The notes under the pieces were generated by a model that made no database searches, was not told the DNA's origin, and was given only the letters and a program-made list of their open reading frames with translations. From NCBI GenBank assembly GCA_900542045.1, contig UQMI01000004.1, forward strand, positions 1 to 64,000: a stretch of DNA of 64,000 nucleotides, in the 5' to 3' direction. This document shows, one piece after another, positions 34,706 through 44,410 of this stretch; positions within the stretch are counted from its first letter, which is position 1; the number at the start of each line of letters is the position of its first letter. The translations under genes and the position numbers were made by a program. Source of the DNA: an uncultured Blautia sp. (GTDB lineage Bacteria; Bacillota; Clostridia; Lachnospirales; Lachnospiraceae).

Positions 34706-35137
34706 ATGAACAAAATTGCAGTTGTATACTGGAGCAGCACCGGAAATACCGAAACCATGGCAAACGCCATTGCCGACAGCGCCAAAGCCGCAGGCGCGGA
34801 TGTGACTCTCTCTGAGGTCACTGCTGTAACCGCCGATGAAACAGCCGCTTATGATGTGATCGCGCTGGGCTGCCCGGCCATGGGAGATGAAGTGTTGGAA
34901 GAAGGAGATTTTGAACCCTTCTTTGCAGATCTGGAAGGAAAACTGAGCGGAAAGAAGGTGGCCTTGTTCGGGTCCTATGACTGGGGCGACGGCCAGTGGA
35001 TGCGGGACTGGTTCGACAGGACCAGAAATGCCGGCGCCGACCTCTGCCAGGAAGAAGGACTCATCGCCAATAACGAACCGGATGAGGAAGCCCTGGATGC
35101 CTGCCGGACTCTGGGAGAAAAACTGGCTTCCGCCTGA
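34706..35137 (+). CDS. Flavodoxin
   Basis: A 143-residue flavodoxin with the FMN phosphate-binding loop WSSTGNTE at 9-16 and the isoalloxazine loops near GCPAMGDE and GSYDWGDG. It replaces ferredoxin as low-potential carrier when iron is scarce, which fits the DtxR-like operators of the operon. Length matches short-chain clostridial flavodoxins. A long hairpin at 35173 ends the operon. Confidence 0.95.
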   Translation: MNKIAVVYWSSTGNTETMANAIADSAKAAGADVTLSEVTAVTADETAAYDVIALGCPAMGDEVLEEGDFEPFFADLEGKLSGKKVALFGSYDWGDGQWMRDWFDRTRNAGADLCQEEGLIANNEPDEEALDACRTLGEKLASA

Positions 35138-35172
35138 CGCTGGCTGCCATAACTTGGTCTTTCTCCCACACT

Positions 35173-35220
35173 GCGGGGAGTGCAGGATGTCCATCGGACC
35201 TCTTACACTCCCCGCAATAC
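35173..35220 (+). terminator. Terminator after flavodoxin
   Basis: GCGGGGAGTG (35173-35182) pairs with CACTCCCCGC (35206-35215); inner AGG/CTT and GTCC/GGAC pairs extend it, and AATACTTTTC follows. The stem is strong but the T-run is modest. Confidence 0.7.
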
Positions 35221-35259
35221 TTTTCGTAAACGGCAGAACGCAGGTTCCGCCTGTTCAAT

Positions 35260-35613
35260 CTACTTTTCCTCTTCTTCCTCCCCCAGATCAGCCGTCATCC
35301 TGGCGCGCTCTGCAATGGACTTCTTTCCGTTGTTCTGCCGGGGGATTTCCTGAACTTTCGTAACCTCTTCCGGCTCTTCTGCTGCTCTTTCCTCCGCTGC
35401 CTGTGCCTCCTGTTTTTCGTATGCCGAGATTTTCTTCATATCCAGAATGCCTGTTATTACAAAAGCCGCTCCAAAAATCACAAAAGCGATGGTAAAAATC
35501 GGAATACCAATCCCTTCTGTCTCCCCATTCAGTATGGCTCTTCCCAGGCTATAGCTGCTGTACAGAAGATAAACACCTGCAATAATCCTTATCATAACTT
35601 TTGTCTTATTCAT
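35260..35613 (-). CDS. Small two-segment membrane protein of unknown function
   Basis: A 117-residue protein: two membrane segments (about 6-25 and 35-58), then a cytosolic tail rich in Glu, Ala and Lys from about 65. The tail contains KKSIAERARM and ends in acidic residues. I do not recognise a family. It lies by itself on the minus strand, 52 bases after a small lipoprotein gene; co-transcription with phoR is possible. Confidence 0.6.
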   Translation of the reverse strand: MNKTKVMIRIIAGVYLLYSSYSLGRAILNGETEGIGIPIFTIAFVIFGAAFVITGILDMKKISAYEKQEAQAAEERAAEEPEEVTKVQEIPRQNNGKKSIAERARMTADLGEEEEEK

Positions 35614-35664
35614 GTTTCATTTCCTCCGCTGTAGTATCCTTATTCTGCGTTTGTACAATGCTTA

Positions 35665-35838
35665 TCATATCAAAAACCGGTCCATTAGTAAAGACAGGAT
35701 TCCCTGCGCAAAAAGAAAACCGGCCACCTTCGGAAGGTAGACCAGTTCTCCTTTTATTTCCTGCTTTTCCTCTGTGCACCCGGTCAGGATGACCAGACAG
35801 CATACCAGCAGGAGTAACCCTATTCTTTGCCGTCGCAT
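35665..35838 (-). CDS. 57-residue putative lipoprotein
   Basis: An ATG at 35838 with AAAGGGG upstream opens 57 codons: a basic start MRRQRIG, a hydrophobic stretch, and the lipobox LTGC with Cys21, so the mature lipopeptide would have 37 residues. It is charged (EEKQEIKGE) and ends in a second hydrophobic segment. It lies 53 bases after the stop of the PhoR-like kinase. No family is recognised. A longer overlapping frame on the same strand lacks any of these signals. Confidence 0.6.
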   Translation of the reverse strand: MRRQRIGLLLLVCCLVILTGCTEEKQEIKGELVYLPKVAGFLFAQGILSLLMDRFLI

Positions 35839-35891
35839 ACATATCCCCTTTCTGTAAGGTTCTGCTTTTAGTATAGACGGCTTTTTCTGTT

Positions 35892-37577
35892 TTATGCGAT
35901 AGTCTCCACCGCTTCCACACCAGGTAGGATCACTTTAATTTTCGTTCCTTTGCCCAATTCGCTTTCCAGCTCGATCCTTCCCTTATGGAGCTGAACACCG
36001 TGCTTGACGATGGAAAGCCCCAGTCCGGTTCCGTTCACCTGCCTGGAACGGCTTTTATCCACCCGGTAGAAACGCTCAAAAATACGATCCTGCTCTTCCT
36101 GGGCAATACCGATTCCTGTATCTTCCACGATCACCTCTGCATTGCCCTCCACATCATGCATGTGCACGATCACTTCGCCGCCGGAACGGTTGTATTTCAT
36201 TGCATTGTCACAGAGATTATACAAAATCTCATACAGAATACGGGTATTTCCTTCCACGATTACCGGGTCTCCCTCCAGGGAAAAACGAAGATGCAGACTT
36301 TTCGCCTGCGCCGACAGATGATCCCGTACATCTTTTGCCAGAGACCACAAATCCACTGTCTCATGAAAATCCTCTACCTGGCCTTCATCCAGCCGTGACA
36401 GCTTGATGATATCCTCTACCAGAGTCGACAGACGCTTTGCTTCCTTATAGATCCTGCCTGAAAACTCATCCTGATCCTGAGGACGGACCATATGGTTCAT
36501 CATCAGCTCCGCATACCCCATAATCGACATCAGCGGCGTCTTCAGTTCATGAGATACATTTGCCGAAAATTCTCTGCGGATCCTTTCTGTTTCTTCTTTT
36601 TCTGTCATATCCAGAAGAAAGAGGACTGCGCCCTGGATAATCCCGTCTACCCGGACAGGATTTCCCAGCACCTGATAGCTCAATCCGTTCAATGTTACCA
36701 TAGCATGATTGGACTGACCTTCCAGCGCTCGCTCCAGACAGGCTTTAATCTGAAGATTTCTACCCAAAACCAGAATATTTTTCCGCAGACAGTCCTCTTT
36801 TTTCAGATGAAATAAATTGGCTGCGCAGCGGTTAATAGACAAAATCACGGATCGGTTCGTAACTACTAACCCATCCTTCATATTCTCCGTAATGGCCTGA
36901 TATTCTTCTTCACGATTCTTCAGTTCTTTCATCTGCTCTGCAATCTGCTCATTCTGCTTGCTGATCCGGTGCAGAAGAGGAGAAAGTTCTTCATAAATAT
37001 CATTTTCCAGAGGCTGTTCCAGATTCAGCTTATTCACCGGTTCTACCAGATGCTCCGTCTGCTTCTTGGCCAACAGGATCGCCGGGATCATAATGATCAC
37101 AAATACCAGTCCCAGTGGCGCAATAAAGTTCCTGATATCTGCAAACACACTGTCCGTTGTTTTGGCAACCCGGAGTACATTGCCGTTTTCCAGTTCCACC
37201 GCATAATAATAGGTAGTTTCACCCAGAGTCGCAGAAAGGCGGGTGGACTCACCAACGCCATTTTCCCTGGCATCCGCCACTTCCGGCCGGTCCCAGTGAT
37301 TATCCATACTGTCCGCATCCTCTTCGCTGTCATAGAGCACCGTTCCGGAAACATCGATCAGCGTGATCCGGCTGTCTGTCACATCTGCAACTCCGTTCTC
37401 CAGATAGTCCTCTCCCGTACTCTCAAGTGCCATCTGGATATAACCGGCTTCATCCCGGACCCGTTCCCGCATCTGCGCGTCCTCCTGGCGGTACATCAGA
37501 AGCATGACAAAAACAAACGTCAAAAGTATGGAAGCAGCGATAAACACTGTCATACTTTTCAAGATTCTTTCTCTCAT
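35892..37577 (-). CDS. phoR: PhoR-like sensor histidine kinase
   Basis: A 561-residue kinase: membrane segments near 10-30 and 155-175 enclosing an extracellular sensor of about 120 residues, a PAS-like domain (about 225-330), then HisKA with the phospho-acceptor His in VSHELKTPL and HATPase with NAMKYNRSG, DTGIGI and GLGLSIVKHG. Immediately after the PhoP-like regulator and the pst-phoU genes, so phosphate sensing is the natural role. Confidence 0.92.
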   Translation of the reverse strand: MRERILKSMTVFIAASILLTFVFVMLLMYRQEDAQMRERVRDEAGYIQMALESTGEDYLENGVADVTDSRITLIDVSGTVLYDSEEDADSMDNHWDRPEVADARENGVGESTRLSATLGETTYYYAVELENGNVLRVAKTTDSVFADIRNFIAPLGLVFVIIMIPAILLAKKQTEHLVEPVNKLNLEQPLENDIYEELSPLLHRISKQNEQIAEQMKELKNREEEYQAITENMKDGLVVTNRSVILSINRCAANLFHLKKEDCLRKNILVLGRNLQIKACLERALEGQSNHAMVTLNGLSYQVLGNPVRVDGIIQGAVLFLLDMTEKEETERIRREFSANVSHELKTPLMSIMGYAELMMNHMVRPQDQDEFSGRIYKEAKRLSTLVEDIIKLSRLDEGQVEDFHETVDLWSLAKDVRDHLSAQAKSLHLRFSLEGDPVIVEGNTRILYEILYNLCDNAMKYNRSGGEVIVHMHDVEGNAEVIVEDTGIGIAQEEQDRIFERFYRVDKSRSRQVNGTGLGLSIVKHGVQLHKGRIELESELGKGTKIKVILPGVEAVETIA

Positions 37578-37582
37578 CTATC

Positions 37583-38251
37583 TTATCCTCCCATGCGGTA
37601 GCCCACACCGCGGATGGTTTCAATCATGTCTTGACAGGGCCCCAGCTTCTTACGCAAAGTCCGTATGTGTACATCTACTGTCCGGGTCTCTCCGGCAAAT
37701 TCATATCCCCAGATATGTTCCAGAATCTGATCCCGGCTCAGCACGATACCCGGATTCTCAAGCATATATTTCAGTAGCTCGAATTCTTTAAAAGTCAGAA
37801 GGACTTCTTCTCCCTGTACCTTTACCGTATGCTTATCCACCTGCATGACCAGATCGCCCATGGTGTATTCCCGAACGCTTTTTTCTTTCCTGCTCCTGCG
37901 CAGGAGCGCTTTCACACGGGCAATCAGCTCCATCATTCCGAAAGGTTTTACAATATAATCATCTGCTCCCATATCCAGACCAAGAACCTTATCGTATTCG
38001 GACCCCTTGGCGGTCACCAGAATCACGGGAACATCACTGGTCAGCGTATCCCCTTTCAGTTTTTTCAAAATTGCCAGGCCGTCATCTCCTGGAAGCATGA
38101 TATCCAGCAGGACCAGCTGAGGGACTTTCTGGCGTACCCCCTGAAAGAAGGCATCGCCATTTTCAAATCCCCTGGCTGTCAGTCCGCTGGATTCCAATGT
38201 GTAAACAATCAGTTCCCTGATATTTCTCTCATCTTCTACGCAATAAATCAT
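37583..38251 (-). CDS. phoP: PhoP/PhoB-like response regulator
   Basis: A 222-residue OmpR-family regulator from the ATG at 38251, which has GGAGGAAAG upstream. The receiver domain has E6-D7, phospho-acceptor Asp in LLDIMLPG and Lys in IVKPFG; the C-terminal winged helix has YEFAGETRTVDVHIRTLRKK. It activates phosphate-starvation genes through Pho boxes. It precedes the kinase by five bases. Confidence 0.94.
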   Translation of the reverse strand: MIYCVEDERNIRELIVYTLESSGLTARGFENGDAFFQGVRQKVPQLVLLDIMLPGDDGLAILKKLKGDTLTSDVPVILVTAKGSEYDKVLGLDMGADDYIVKPFGMMELIARVKALLRRSRKEKSVREYTMGDLVMQVDKHTVKVQGEEVLLTFKEFELLKYMLENPGIVLSRDQILEHIWGYEFAGETRTVDVHIRTLRKKLGPCQDMIETIRGVGYRMGG

Positions 38252-38295
38252 AAGATGCTTTCCTCCGTTTTCTGATATCCGGCAAGCATCAGTCA

Positions 38296-38958
38296 TTAAT
38301 GATGATCGTTTTCCTCATAATCCTCATGATTGCCGGTAATGGAAAATACCACCCATTCCGCAACGTTGGTTGCATGATCTCCAATTCGCTCGTAATATTT
38401 GGCAACCATCAAAAGGTCCATGGCATAATCCGCAGAAATTGCTTTACTTTCCATCAAATCCGTGAGTTTTTCGCGGGTACGCACAAACAGATCATCTATT
38501 ACATCGTCATCTCTGATCACCTTCTCAGCAATCTCCAGATCCTGCTGTACATAGGCGTCAATGCTCTCTGTTACCATCTTCATGGTAGCTTCTGCCATCT
38601 GTTTCAGAGGAATTTCCTCACCGGGAGCTTTCAGATTGGCTGTATCGACGATCTCCGCAATATCCGCTGCCTGATCTCCAATACGCTCCAGATCTGTGAT
38701 CATCTTCAGAGCCGCAGAAATTCTCCGCAGATCACCTGCCACCGGCTGCTGCATCAGCAAAAGCTTCATACAAAGACTTTCGATCTCTCTTTCTGCCTGG
38801 TTGATCTCATTATCTGCATTCATGATCACTTTTGCCGCCTGGCGGTCTTCCTCCATCAGTACCCGGTATGTGTTCCCAATGGCGCGTTCGCACAGCGCGC
38901 CCATACCGGTCAATTCCACATGGAGTTCATTTAACTGCTCATCAAATCGATTTCTCAT
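38296..38958 (-). CDS. phoU: Phosphate signalling protein PhoU
   Basis: A 220-residue protein from the ATG at 38958 with GGGAGG upstream. Two three-helix PhoU repeats are visible, each with the E...D.A.......I metal-binding pattern (ERIGDQAADIAE and ERIGDHATNVAE). It couples Pst transport to the PhoR/PhoP system and limits phosphate uptake. It follows pstB directly. Confidence 0.96.
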   Translation of the reverse strand: MRNRFDEQLNELHVELTGMGALCERAIGNTYRVLMEEDRQAAKVIMNADNEINQAEREIESLCMKLLLMQQPVAGDLRRISAALKMITDLERIGDQAADIAEIVDTANLKAPGEEIPLKQMAEATMKMVTESIDAYVQQDLEIAEKVIRDDDVIDDLFVRTREKLTDLMESKAISADYAMDLLMVAKYYERIGDHATNVAEWVVFSITGNHEDYEENDHH

Positions 38959-38959
38959 A

Positions 38960-39730
38960 TCAACCGAACCTCCCTGTAATATAATCCTCCGTTCTTTTAT
39001 CTGAAGGCATAGAGAAAAGTTTTTCTGTTTCGTCAAATTCTACAACCTCTCCCAACAGGAAGAAAGCGGTTTTATCAGAAATGCGTGCAGCCTGCTGCAT
39101 ATTGTGCGTTACCATAATGATAGTATAATCTTTTTTCAGTTCTACGGCAAGGTCTTCTATTCTGGATGTGGAAATAGGATCCAGTGCGGAAGTAGGCTCA
39201 TCCATCAGAAGTACTTCCGGCTGTACGGCCAGAGCTCTGGCAATACAAAGTCTCTGCTGCTGTCCGCCGGACATGCCAAGGGCACTTTTTTTCAGACGAT
39301 CCTTTACTTCATCCCAGATTGCTGCGTCCCGGAGAGATTTCTCCACGATGTCATCCAGTTTTGCCTTGCTGCGCACGCCATGGGTTCTGGGGCCAAAAGC
39401 AATATTGTCATAAATACTCATTGGGAACGGATTGGGCTTCTGAAATACCATTCCCACTCTCTTGCGGAGAAGGTTTACATCCATCCCTTCATAAATATCT
39501 TCTCCATCCAGAGTTACTTTACCCGTGATCTTGCATCCTTCAACAAGATCATTCATTCTGTTCAAAGATTTCAGCAGTGTGGATTTTCCGCATCCGCTGG
39601 GGCCGATAAAAGCAGTGATCTCTTTTGCCGGCAGATCCATATTAATATCTTTCAACGCATGAAAATCGCCATAATACAAATCCAGATTTTCAATGGCTAT
39701 TTTATCCTGTGTTCCTGTTCCCTGTGTCAT
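38960..39730 (-). CDS. pstB: Phosphate ABC transporter ATPase PstB
   Basis: A 256-residue ATPase: Walker [10 protein letters not shown], signature [17 protein letters not shown], Walker [14 protein letters not shown]. It powers high-affinity phosphate uptake with PstA and PstC. It overlaps pstA by four bases. Confidence 0.97.
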   Translation of the reverse strand: MTQGTGTQDKIAIENLDLYYGDFHALKDINMDLPAKEITAFIGPSGCGKSTLLKSLNRMNDLVEGCKITGKVTLDGEDIYEGMDVNLLRKRVGMVFQKPNPFPMSIYDNIAFGPRTHGVRSKAKLDDIVEKSLRDAAIWDEVKDRLKKSALGMSGGQQQRLCIARALAVQPEVLLMDEPTSALDPISTSRIEDLAVELKKDYTIIMVTHNMQQAARISDKTAFFLLGEVVEFDETEKLFSMPSDKRTEDYITGRFG

Positions 39731-40659
39731 TGTCCCTGTCCTTTCGTAATCTGTTTTGCAATTCTACTGGAAACCCAGTTAATCAACAATACCATAATAA
39801 GCAGGATAACTGCAGTGGCAGACGCCTGGTCGGTATACAGGCCTTCACTGTACAACGCATACATATGTACAGCTAATGTACGGCCGGATCCAAACAAACT
39901 GCTTGGTATCTGTGCTACAGACCCTGCAGTATAAATTAATGCTGCCGTCTCGCCAACCACTCGTCCGATGGCCAGGATCACACCAGACAAAATTCCCGGC
40001 ACTGCAGTCGGCAGAACGATTTTAAAAATAGTACGAAGTTTGCCGGCTCCAAGACCATAACTGGCTTCCCGGTACATATCCGGCACAGAGATCAGAGCTT
40101 CCTCTGTGGTCCGCATGATCAGCGGCAGGATCATGATTACCAGTGTAAAAGCACCGGCCATAATCGAATAACCCCAGTGCAGTGTAGTAACGAAAAACAG
40201 CATACCGAAAAGTCCATATACAATAGAGGGAATTCCGGAAAGCGTCTCTGCAGTAATACGGATCAGCTTTACAATCTTACTGCCATTGCGGGCATATTCC
40301 ACCAGATAAATAGCAGAGAAAATACCCAGGGGGCCTGCGATTATCAGCGCCAGCACAGTCATGATCAGCGTGTTGATCAGAGCAGGGGTCATGGAAACAT
40401 TCTCTGTGGTATAATTCCAGGCAAACAGATCTGCGTTCAAATGCGGAATTCCATTGGCCAGAATATAAATTACCAGAAACAGAAAGACAAACGCACTGAT
40501 GCCACCGGCCAGCCAGGTTAGACCCTTGACTACTTTGGAACCGGTATGACGGGTACGATCCTTATTCATCGTATCCGAAATTTCTTTCATTCTCGCCTTA
40601 TGTTCCTCGTCCTTCCATAAATCTACGGGAGAGTCGGTCACCATCTGTTCTTTATTCAT
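39727..40659 (-). CDS. pstA: Phosphate ABC transporter permease PstA
   Basis: A 310-residue permease with a cytosolic N-terminus of about 45 residues, six membrane segments and the coupling-loop EAAYGLGA-like motif seen as [14 protein letters not shown]. It overlaps both pstC and pstB by a few bases. Confidence 0.96.
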   Translation of the reverse strand: MNKEQMVTDSPVDLWKDEEHKARMKEISDTMNKDRTRHTGSKVVKGLTWLAGGISAFVFLFLVIYILANGIPHLNADLFAWNYTTENVSMTPALINTLIMTVLALIIAGPLGIFSAIYLVEYARNGSKIVKLIRITAETLSGIPSIVYGLFGMLFFVTTLHWGYSIMAGAFTLVIMILPLIMRTTEEALISVPDMYREASYGLGAGKLRTIFKIVLPTAVPGILSGVILAIGRVVGETAALIYTAGSVAQIPSSLFGSGRTLAVHMYALYSEGLYTDQASATAVILLIMVLLINWVSSRIAKQITKGQGQ

Positions 40660-41512
40660 GAATCATCCTCCGTTTCAATACAGACAGGCACAGGTTAATG
40701 ATCAGAATGAACACAAACAGAACAACACCTGTGGCGATCAGAGCCTCTCTGTGCAAATCTGTAGCATACCCCATCTCCAGCACGATATTTGCTGTCATGG
40801 TACGTATTCCTTTGAAAATACCGGCTGGCATTCTCGCCTGGTTGCCGGCTACCATGATGACTGCCATGGTCTCGCCAATGGCTCTTCCGATTCCCAGAAC
40901 CACGCCGGCCAGGATACCGGATTTTGCTGCCGGAAGCATGATACAGTAAACACTGCGCTCATGGGTTGCGCCCAGAGCCAGCGCTCCTTCGTAATAGCTT
41001 TCCGGCACACTGCGAATGGCGCTTTCCGCAACACCTACTACTGTAGGAAGAATCATAATGGCCAGCAGTATAGATGCGGTAAGCATGCTGCTTCCATTTC
41101 CCTGGTTGGGGAACAGGTTTCGGATCAACGGCACGATCAGCACCAGTCCAAAGAAACCATATACAATGGAAGGAATTCCGGCCATCAGTTCGATTGCTGA
41201 TTTCAGCGGTTTGTAAATTTTCTTAGGACAAAATTTTGCCATAAATGTTGCTGTCAGAATCGCCAGAGGGACGCCAAGCAGAATTGCACCCGCTGTTACA
41301 TAAATACTGCCCAGAATCATCGGGAGAATTCCGTATATACCATTGGAAGGTCTCCAAAGTTCTCCTGTGAGAAATTTGAAGACCCCGATCTCTCCTATGG
41401 CGGGGATTCCGTTGGCAAACAGGAAAAGGCAAATCAGGGCTACGGCCAGCACACTGGTACATGCAGCCACAAGAAATAAATACTTCATCCCTATTTCTTT
41501 TGCTTTTTTCAT
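40652..41512 (-). CDS. pstC: Phosphate ABC transporter permease PstC
   Basis: A 286-residue permease with six membrane segments and the PstC motif [15 protein letters not shown]; the coupling loop reads EGALALGATHERS. Second gene of the pst operon. Confidence 0.96.
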   Translation of the reverse strand: MKKAKEIGMKYLFLVAACTSVLAVALICLFLFANGIPAIGEIGVFKFLTGELWRPSNGIYGILPMILGSIYVTAGAILLGVPLAILTATFMAKFCPKKIYKPLKSAIELMAGIPSIVYGFFGLVLIVPLIRNLFPNQGNGSSMLTASILLAIMILPTVVGVAESAIRSVPESYYEGALALGATHERSVYCIMLPAAKSGILAGVVLGIGRAIGETMAVIMVAGNQARMPAGIFKGIRTMTANIVLEMGYATDLHREALIATGVVLFVFILIINLCLSVLKRRMIHE

Positions 41513-41546
41513 TCCTACTATCCCCTATCCTACTATTTCAATTTTC

Positions 41547-42551
41547 TTATTCCATTGCCAGAGCATCTTCCCAGGTGGTTACTTCGCCTGTGTAGATTGC
41601 CTGCACCTGATCTGTTCTCAGATCATCTACACCATTGTCATTGTTTACGATTACTGCGATACCATCGGTTGCGATTACAGTCGGCTGCAGAGATTCCAGC
41701 TCAGTATCTGTCAGCTCTCTGGATGCCATACCGATATCACAGATACCGTCAATTGCAGAAGTCATACCTGTGGTGGAGTCACTCTGCTGTACTTCGATTT
41801 CTGCATTGGGATTCACTTCCAGATAAGCCTCTTTTAATTTTTCCATAACCGGTGTTACAGAAGAAGAACCTGCAACGGTGATGGTTCCGGAAGGCTGTGT
41901 TCCTTCATAAGCGCCGGCATCAGAAGCTTTGATATAGCCTTCTTCTTCCACTACAGCCTGTCCGTCAGAGCTCAGGATAAAATCAATGAAATCCTGTGTT
42001 ACTTCAGACACATCTTCTGTAGTTGCAATATTAAATGGTCTGGACACCTGATACGTTCCATTCGTCACATTTTCTACAGTAGCTTCTACTCCATCAATCT
42101 TCAGAGCCTTTACGCTGTCATCCAGAGATCCAAGAGAAATATATCCAATCGCATTTACATCACCGGCTACCGTTGTCATCATAACAGAAGTACTGTTGGT
42201 AATGTTTGCTTCCGGAGTAGTCATATCTACGTCTTCGCCGTCTACTTCCTGCTGTACGCCGAACAGTTCTACAAACGCACCTCTGGTTCCGGAACCATCT
42301 TCACGGGATACTACACTGATCATACCTGTAGGAACTTCTCCAGATGTTTCTGCACTGTCTGTTTCCTCTGCGGCATCTGTTGCCTCTGCTTCTTCGGTAG
42401 CTTCTGCTCCTTCTGTAGCCTCTGCTGCTTCCGTTGCTTCCGCTGTAGAAGAAGAATCTGTGGAATCGCTGCTGCTTCCACCGCATCCTGCCAGTGCTCC
42501 GGCACATACCATAGCTGCTAATAATACGCTTAATACTTTTTTGTTTTTCAT
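41547..42551 (-). CDS. pstS: Phosphate-binding lipoprotein PstS
   Basis: A 334-residue lipoprotein from the ATG at 42551 (GAGGAG upstream) with lipobox LAGC (Cys at about 23). Residues 24-75 are a Ser/Thr/Ala/Glu tract with repeated EATEAAEATE units, a flexible tether. Two phosphate-binding lobes follow, in a swapped order relative to E. coli: SVVSREDGSGTRGAFVE comes first and VAGSSSVTPVMEKLKEAY second. Both are typical PstS motifs. First gene of the pst-pho operon. Confidence 0.93.
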   Translation of the reverse strand: MKNKKVLSVLLAAMVCAGALAGCGGSSSDSTDSSSTAEATEAAEATEGAEATEEAEATDAAEETDSAETSGEVPTGMISVVSREDGSGTRGAFVELFGVQQEVDGEDVDMTTPEANITNSTSVMMTTVAGDVNAIGYISLGSLDDSVKALKIDGVEATVENVTNGTYQVSRPFNIATTEDVSEVTQDFIDFILSSDGQAVVEEEGYIKASDAGAYEGTQPSGTITVAGSSSVTPVMEKLKEAYLEVNPNAEIEVQQSDSTTGMTSAIDGICDIGMASRELTDTELESLQPTVIATDGIAVIVNNDNGVDDLRTDQVQAIYTGEVTTWEDALAME

Positions 42552-42636
42552 AAAAATTCTCCTCTTTTTTATCCTTTTTTTATCGCATCCATTTTTACTT
42601 CGCTTCTTCAGCGCTGGATACATCATATAAAGGAAA

Positions 42637-42676
42637 TGTAAAGTCCAAAAGAGGAGTTTTGTTAAAAGAATGTAAA
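42637..42676 (-). promoter_or_regulatory. Pho-box-like repeats upstream of pstS
   Basis: TTTACA (42676-42671) and TTAACA (42665-42660) are spaced 11 bases apart on the minus strand, and another TTTACA lies at 42642-42637, 23 bases on. This fits PhoP-binding TT(A/T/C)ACA repeats. They lie 85-125 bases before the pstS ATG. Confidence 0.6.
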
Positions 42677-42702
42677 AGAAAAAACCGGATTTCTCCGGTT
42701 TT
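42675..42702 (-). terminator. Terminator of the lyxose-isomerase operon
   Basis: AAAACCGGA and TCCGGTTTT form a 9-bp stem around four bases, and T residues follow on the minus strand. It lies 37 bases after the isomerase stop at 42739. Confidence 0.85.
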
Positions 42703-42738
42703 ATCTAGATTTAACATTTCATTTTACATTTCAGTCTC

Positions 42739-43419
42739 TCATTTTGCAGCAGGATATTCATTGCAGAGAAGCCGATAAGGTGGTTCATCCTCCTCGATTT
42801 CCGGAAAACGGCCCACCGACTCATAAAAACGATTGTCCGTGTTGTCGTCGTTGCACATGGAAACTTCTCCAATGAGCACATCTCCGGTTCCCGGCTTCAC
42901 ATCAAAATCATGATACTGGTGCGGCCACAGGGTAATGCTCTCCCCTGGATGCAGTTCCACAGCCGTTCCGGCCGGAACGGTATAGGTACGGCCATCACTG
43001 TTGACCTGTACCGGCGTATCTGCCAGACCGCCTTCTCCATCATCATTATAAACATGGATCAGCAGCGTACCGCCGCCCCGGTTAATAATATCTTCACTTT
43101 TTACCCAATGAAAATGCATGGGAGAATGCTGGCCTTCTTTCAGCATCAGCAATTTCTCCGCATATACCTTTTTATATTTTGGATCATGCTGGTTACCGTT
43201 CCGCAGAGTGATCAGGGCAAAGCCCACTTTTTCAAAGTCACCCAGTCCATAATCGGTAATATCCCAGCCCAGCATGTTATCCCGGACTTCATCGTACTCG
43301 CTTCCCTTTGTCTCCCATTCCTCCGGTGTAAAGTGACAGAAGGGCGGAAGGGAAAACGAAAATTTCTGTGTCAGCGTCTCCATTTCCCGAAGCGCCTGGT
43401 TAATCTCTGATCTCTTCAT
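42739..43419 (-). CDS. lyxA: D-lyxose ketol-isomerase
   Basis: A 226-residue cupin enzyme of the D-lyxose isomerase family. Metal ligands are visible in PMHFHWVKSED (His102, His104, Glu109) and WPHQYHDF (His167). It interconverts D-lyxose and D-xylulose, and often D-mannose and D-fructose. The ATG at 43419 with GGAGGAG is used. Last gene of the sugar operon, directly after the ABC permease, so the imported sugar is probably its substrate or a precursor of it. Confidence 0.88.
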   Translation of the reverse strand: MKRSEINQALREMETLTQKFSFSLPPFCHFTPEEWETKGSEYDEVRDNMLGWDITDYGLGDFEKVGFALITLRNGNQHDPKYKKVYAEKLLMLKEGQHSPMHFHWVKSEDIINRGGGTLLIHVYNDDGEGGLADTPVQVNSDGRTYTVPAGTAVELHPGESITLWPHQYHDFDVKPGTGDVLIGEVSMCNDDNTDNRFYESVGRFPEIEEDEPPYRLLCNEYPAAK

Positions 43420-43432
43420 AGAATTCTCCTCC

Positions 43433-44410
43433 TTATGCTTTTGCCTTCGCCTGGTAAGTAGACAGCAATACTGCAAATGCCATTACCAGACCTTTGATCA
43501 CATACTGCATATATACATCCACATTCAGAATTGTCATGGCATTGGTAATCACACCCAGGAAAAGGATACCCATCAAAGTTCCCCAGGGTTTTCCGATACC
43601 GCCGTCCATGCTGGTGCCGCCCACAACAACGGAAGAAATAACATCCACTTCCCATCCTTTTCCGAAACTGAAGGAACCGGAAGCCACCTGCGCACTGTGC
43701 ATGATACCCGCAAGCACACACATGATCTGTACTGCAGAGAACACAATCACTTTTGACATCATAACATTGATACCACTGAGTCTTGCAGACTCTGCATTAC
43801 CGCCCACAGCATAAATCGCACGGCCGGTAGTGGTGTAAGTCATCAGAATATAGCAGACAATAAATACAATGATCAGAATCACTGCCGGAACCGGTATCAC
43901 CCCAAAGACACTGCCTGTTCCCAGCCACAGGAAAGCCTGCGGAAATACATTGGCAATCGGGAATCCCTGGCAGACAATACCAGCCAGACCATACAGTACA
44001 TTCAAGCTGGCCAGAGTTACGATAAATGCCGGCATTTTAAATTTATGTTCTGCAATGGCATGGATCACACCCATCACCAGAGCGCCTGACACTGCCAGCA
44101 CAATACCGATCACACAGGCAACCTCTACACTCACGCCGGCAGCAGCCGGAAGGTCACGGCAGACTCTGGCGATGATCGCACCGGATAATGCGACCTGGGA
44201 ACCTACAGACAGGTCGATCTGTCCGGAAATGATAACCATGGTCATACCGAAAGCAATTACACCCTTCATAGCCTGATTTCTGAAAATATTCAGTATATTT
44301 GCCACAGTCAGAAAGTTTGAGCTGACCAGTGCCATGACTACGATCACTGCAACCAGCAAAATTTCAATAATATGATCTAATATCAGATTCTTTACTTTAT
44401 TTTTATTCAT
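43433..44410 (-). CDS. Sugar ABC transporter permease (RbsC family)
   Basis: A 325-residue permease with eight to ten membrane segments and the RbsC-family motifs SGQIDLSVGSQVALSG and TTGRAIYAVGGNAESARLSGI. It overlaps the ATPase gene by four bases. Together with the ATPase and binding lipoprotein it forms a pentose/hexose importer; the sugar is not identified, though the lyxose isomerase next door is a clue. Confidence 0.92.
   Translation of the reverse strand: MNKNKVKNLILDHIIEILLVAVIVVMALVSSNFLTVANILNIFRNQAMKGVIAFGMTMVIISGQIDLSVGSQVALSGAIIARVCRDLPAAAGVSVEVACVIGIVLAVSGALVMGVIHAIAEHKFKMPAFIVTLASLNVLYGLAGIVCQGFPIANVFPQAFLWLGTGSVFGVIPVPAVILIIVFIVCYILMTYTTTGRAIYAVGGNAESARLSGINVMMSKVIVFSAVQIMCVLAGIMHSAQVASGSFSFGKGWEVDVISSVVVGGTSMDGGIGKPWGTLMGILFLGVITNAMTILNVDVYMQYVIKGLVMAFAVLLSTYQAKAKA

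Noticed and set aside
35606..35920. A 104-residue minus-strand frame over the small lipoprotein gene
   Set aside because: It runs through the phoR end, lacks a start site, and competes with a frame that has a ribosome binding site, signal peptide and lipobox.
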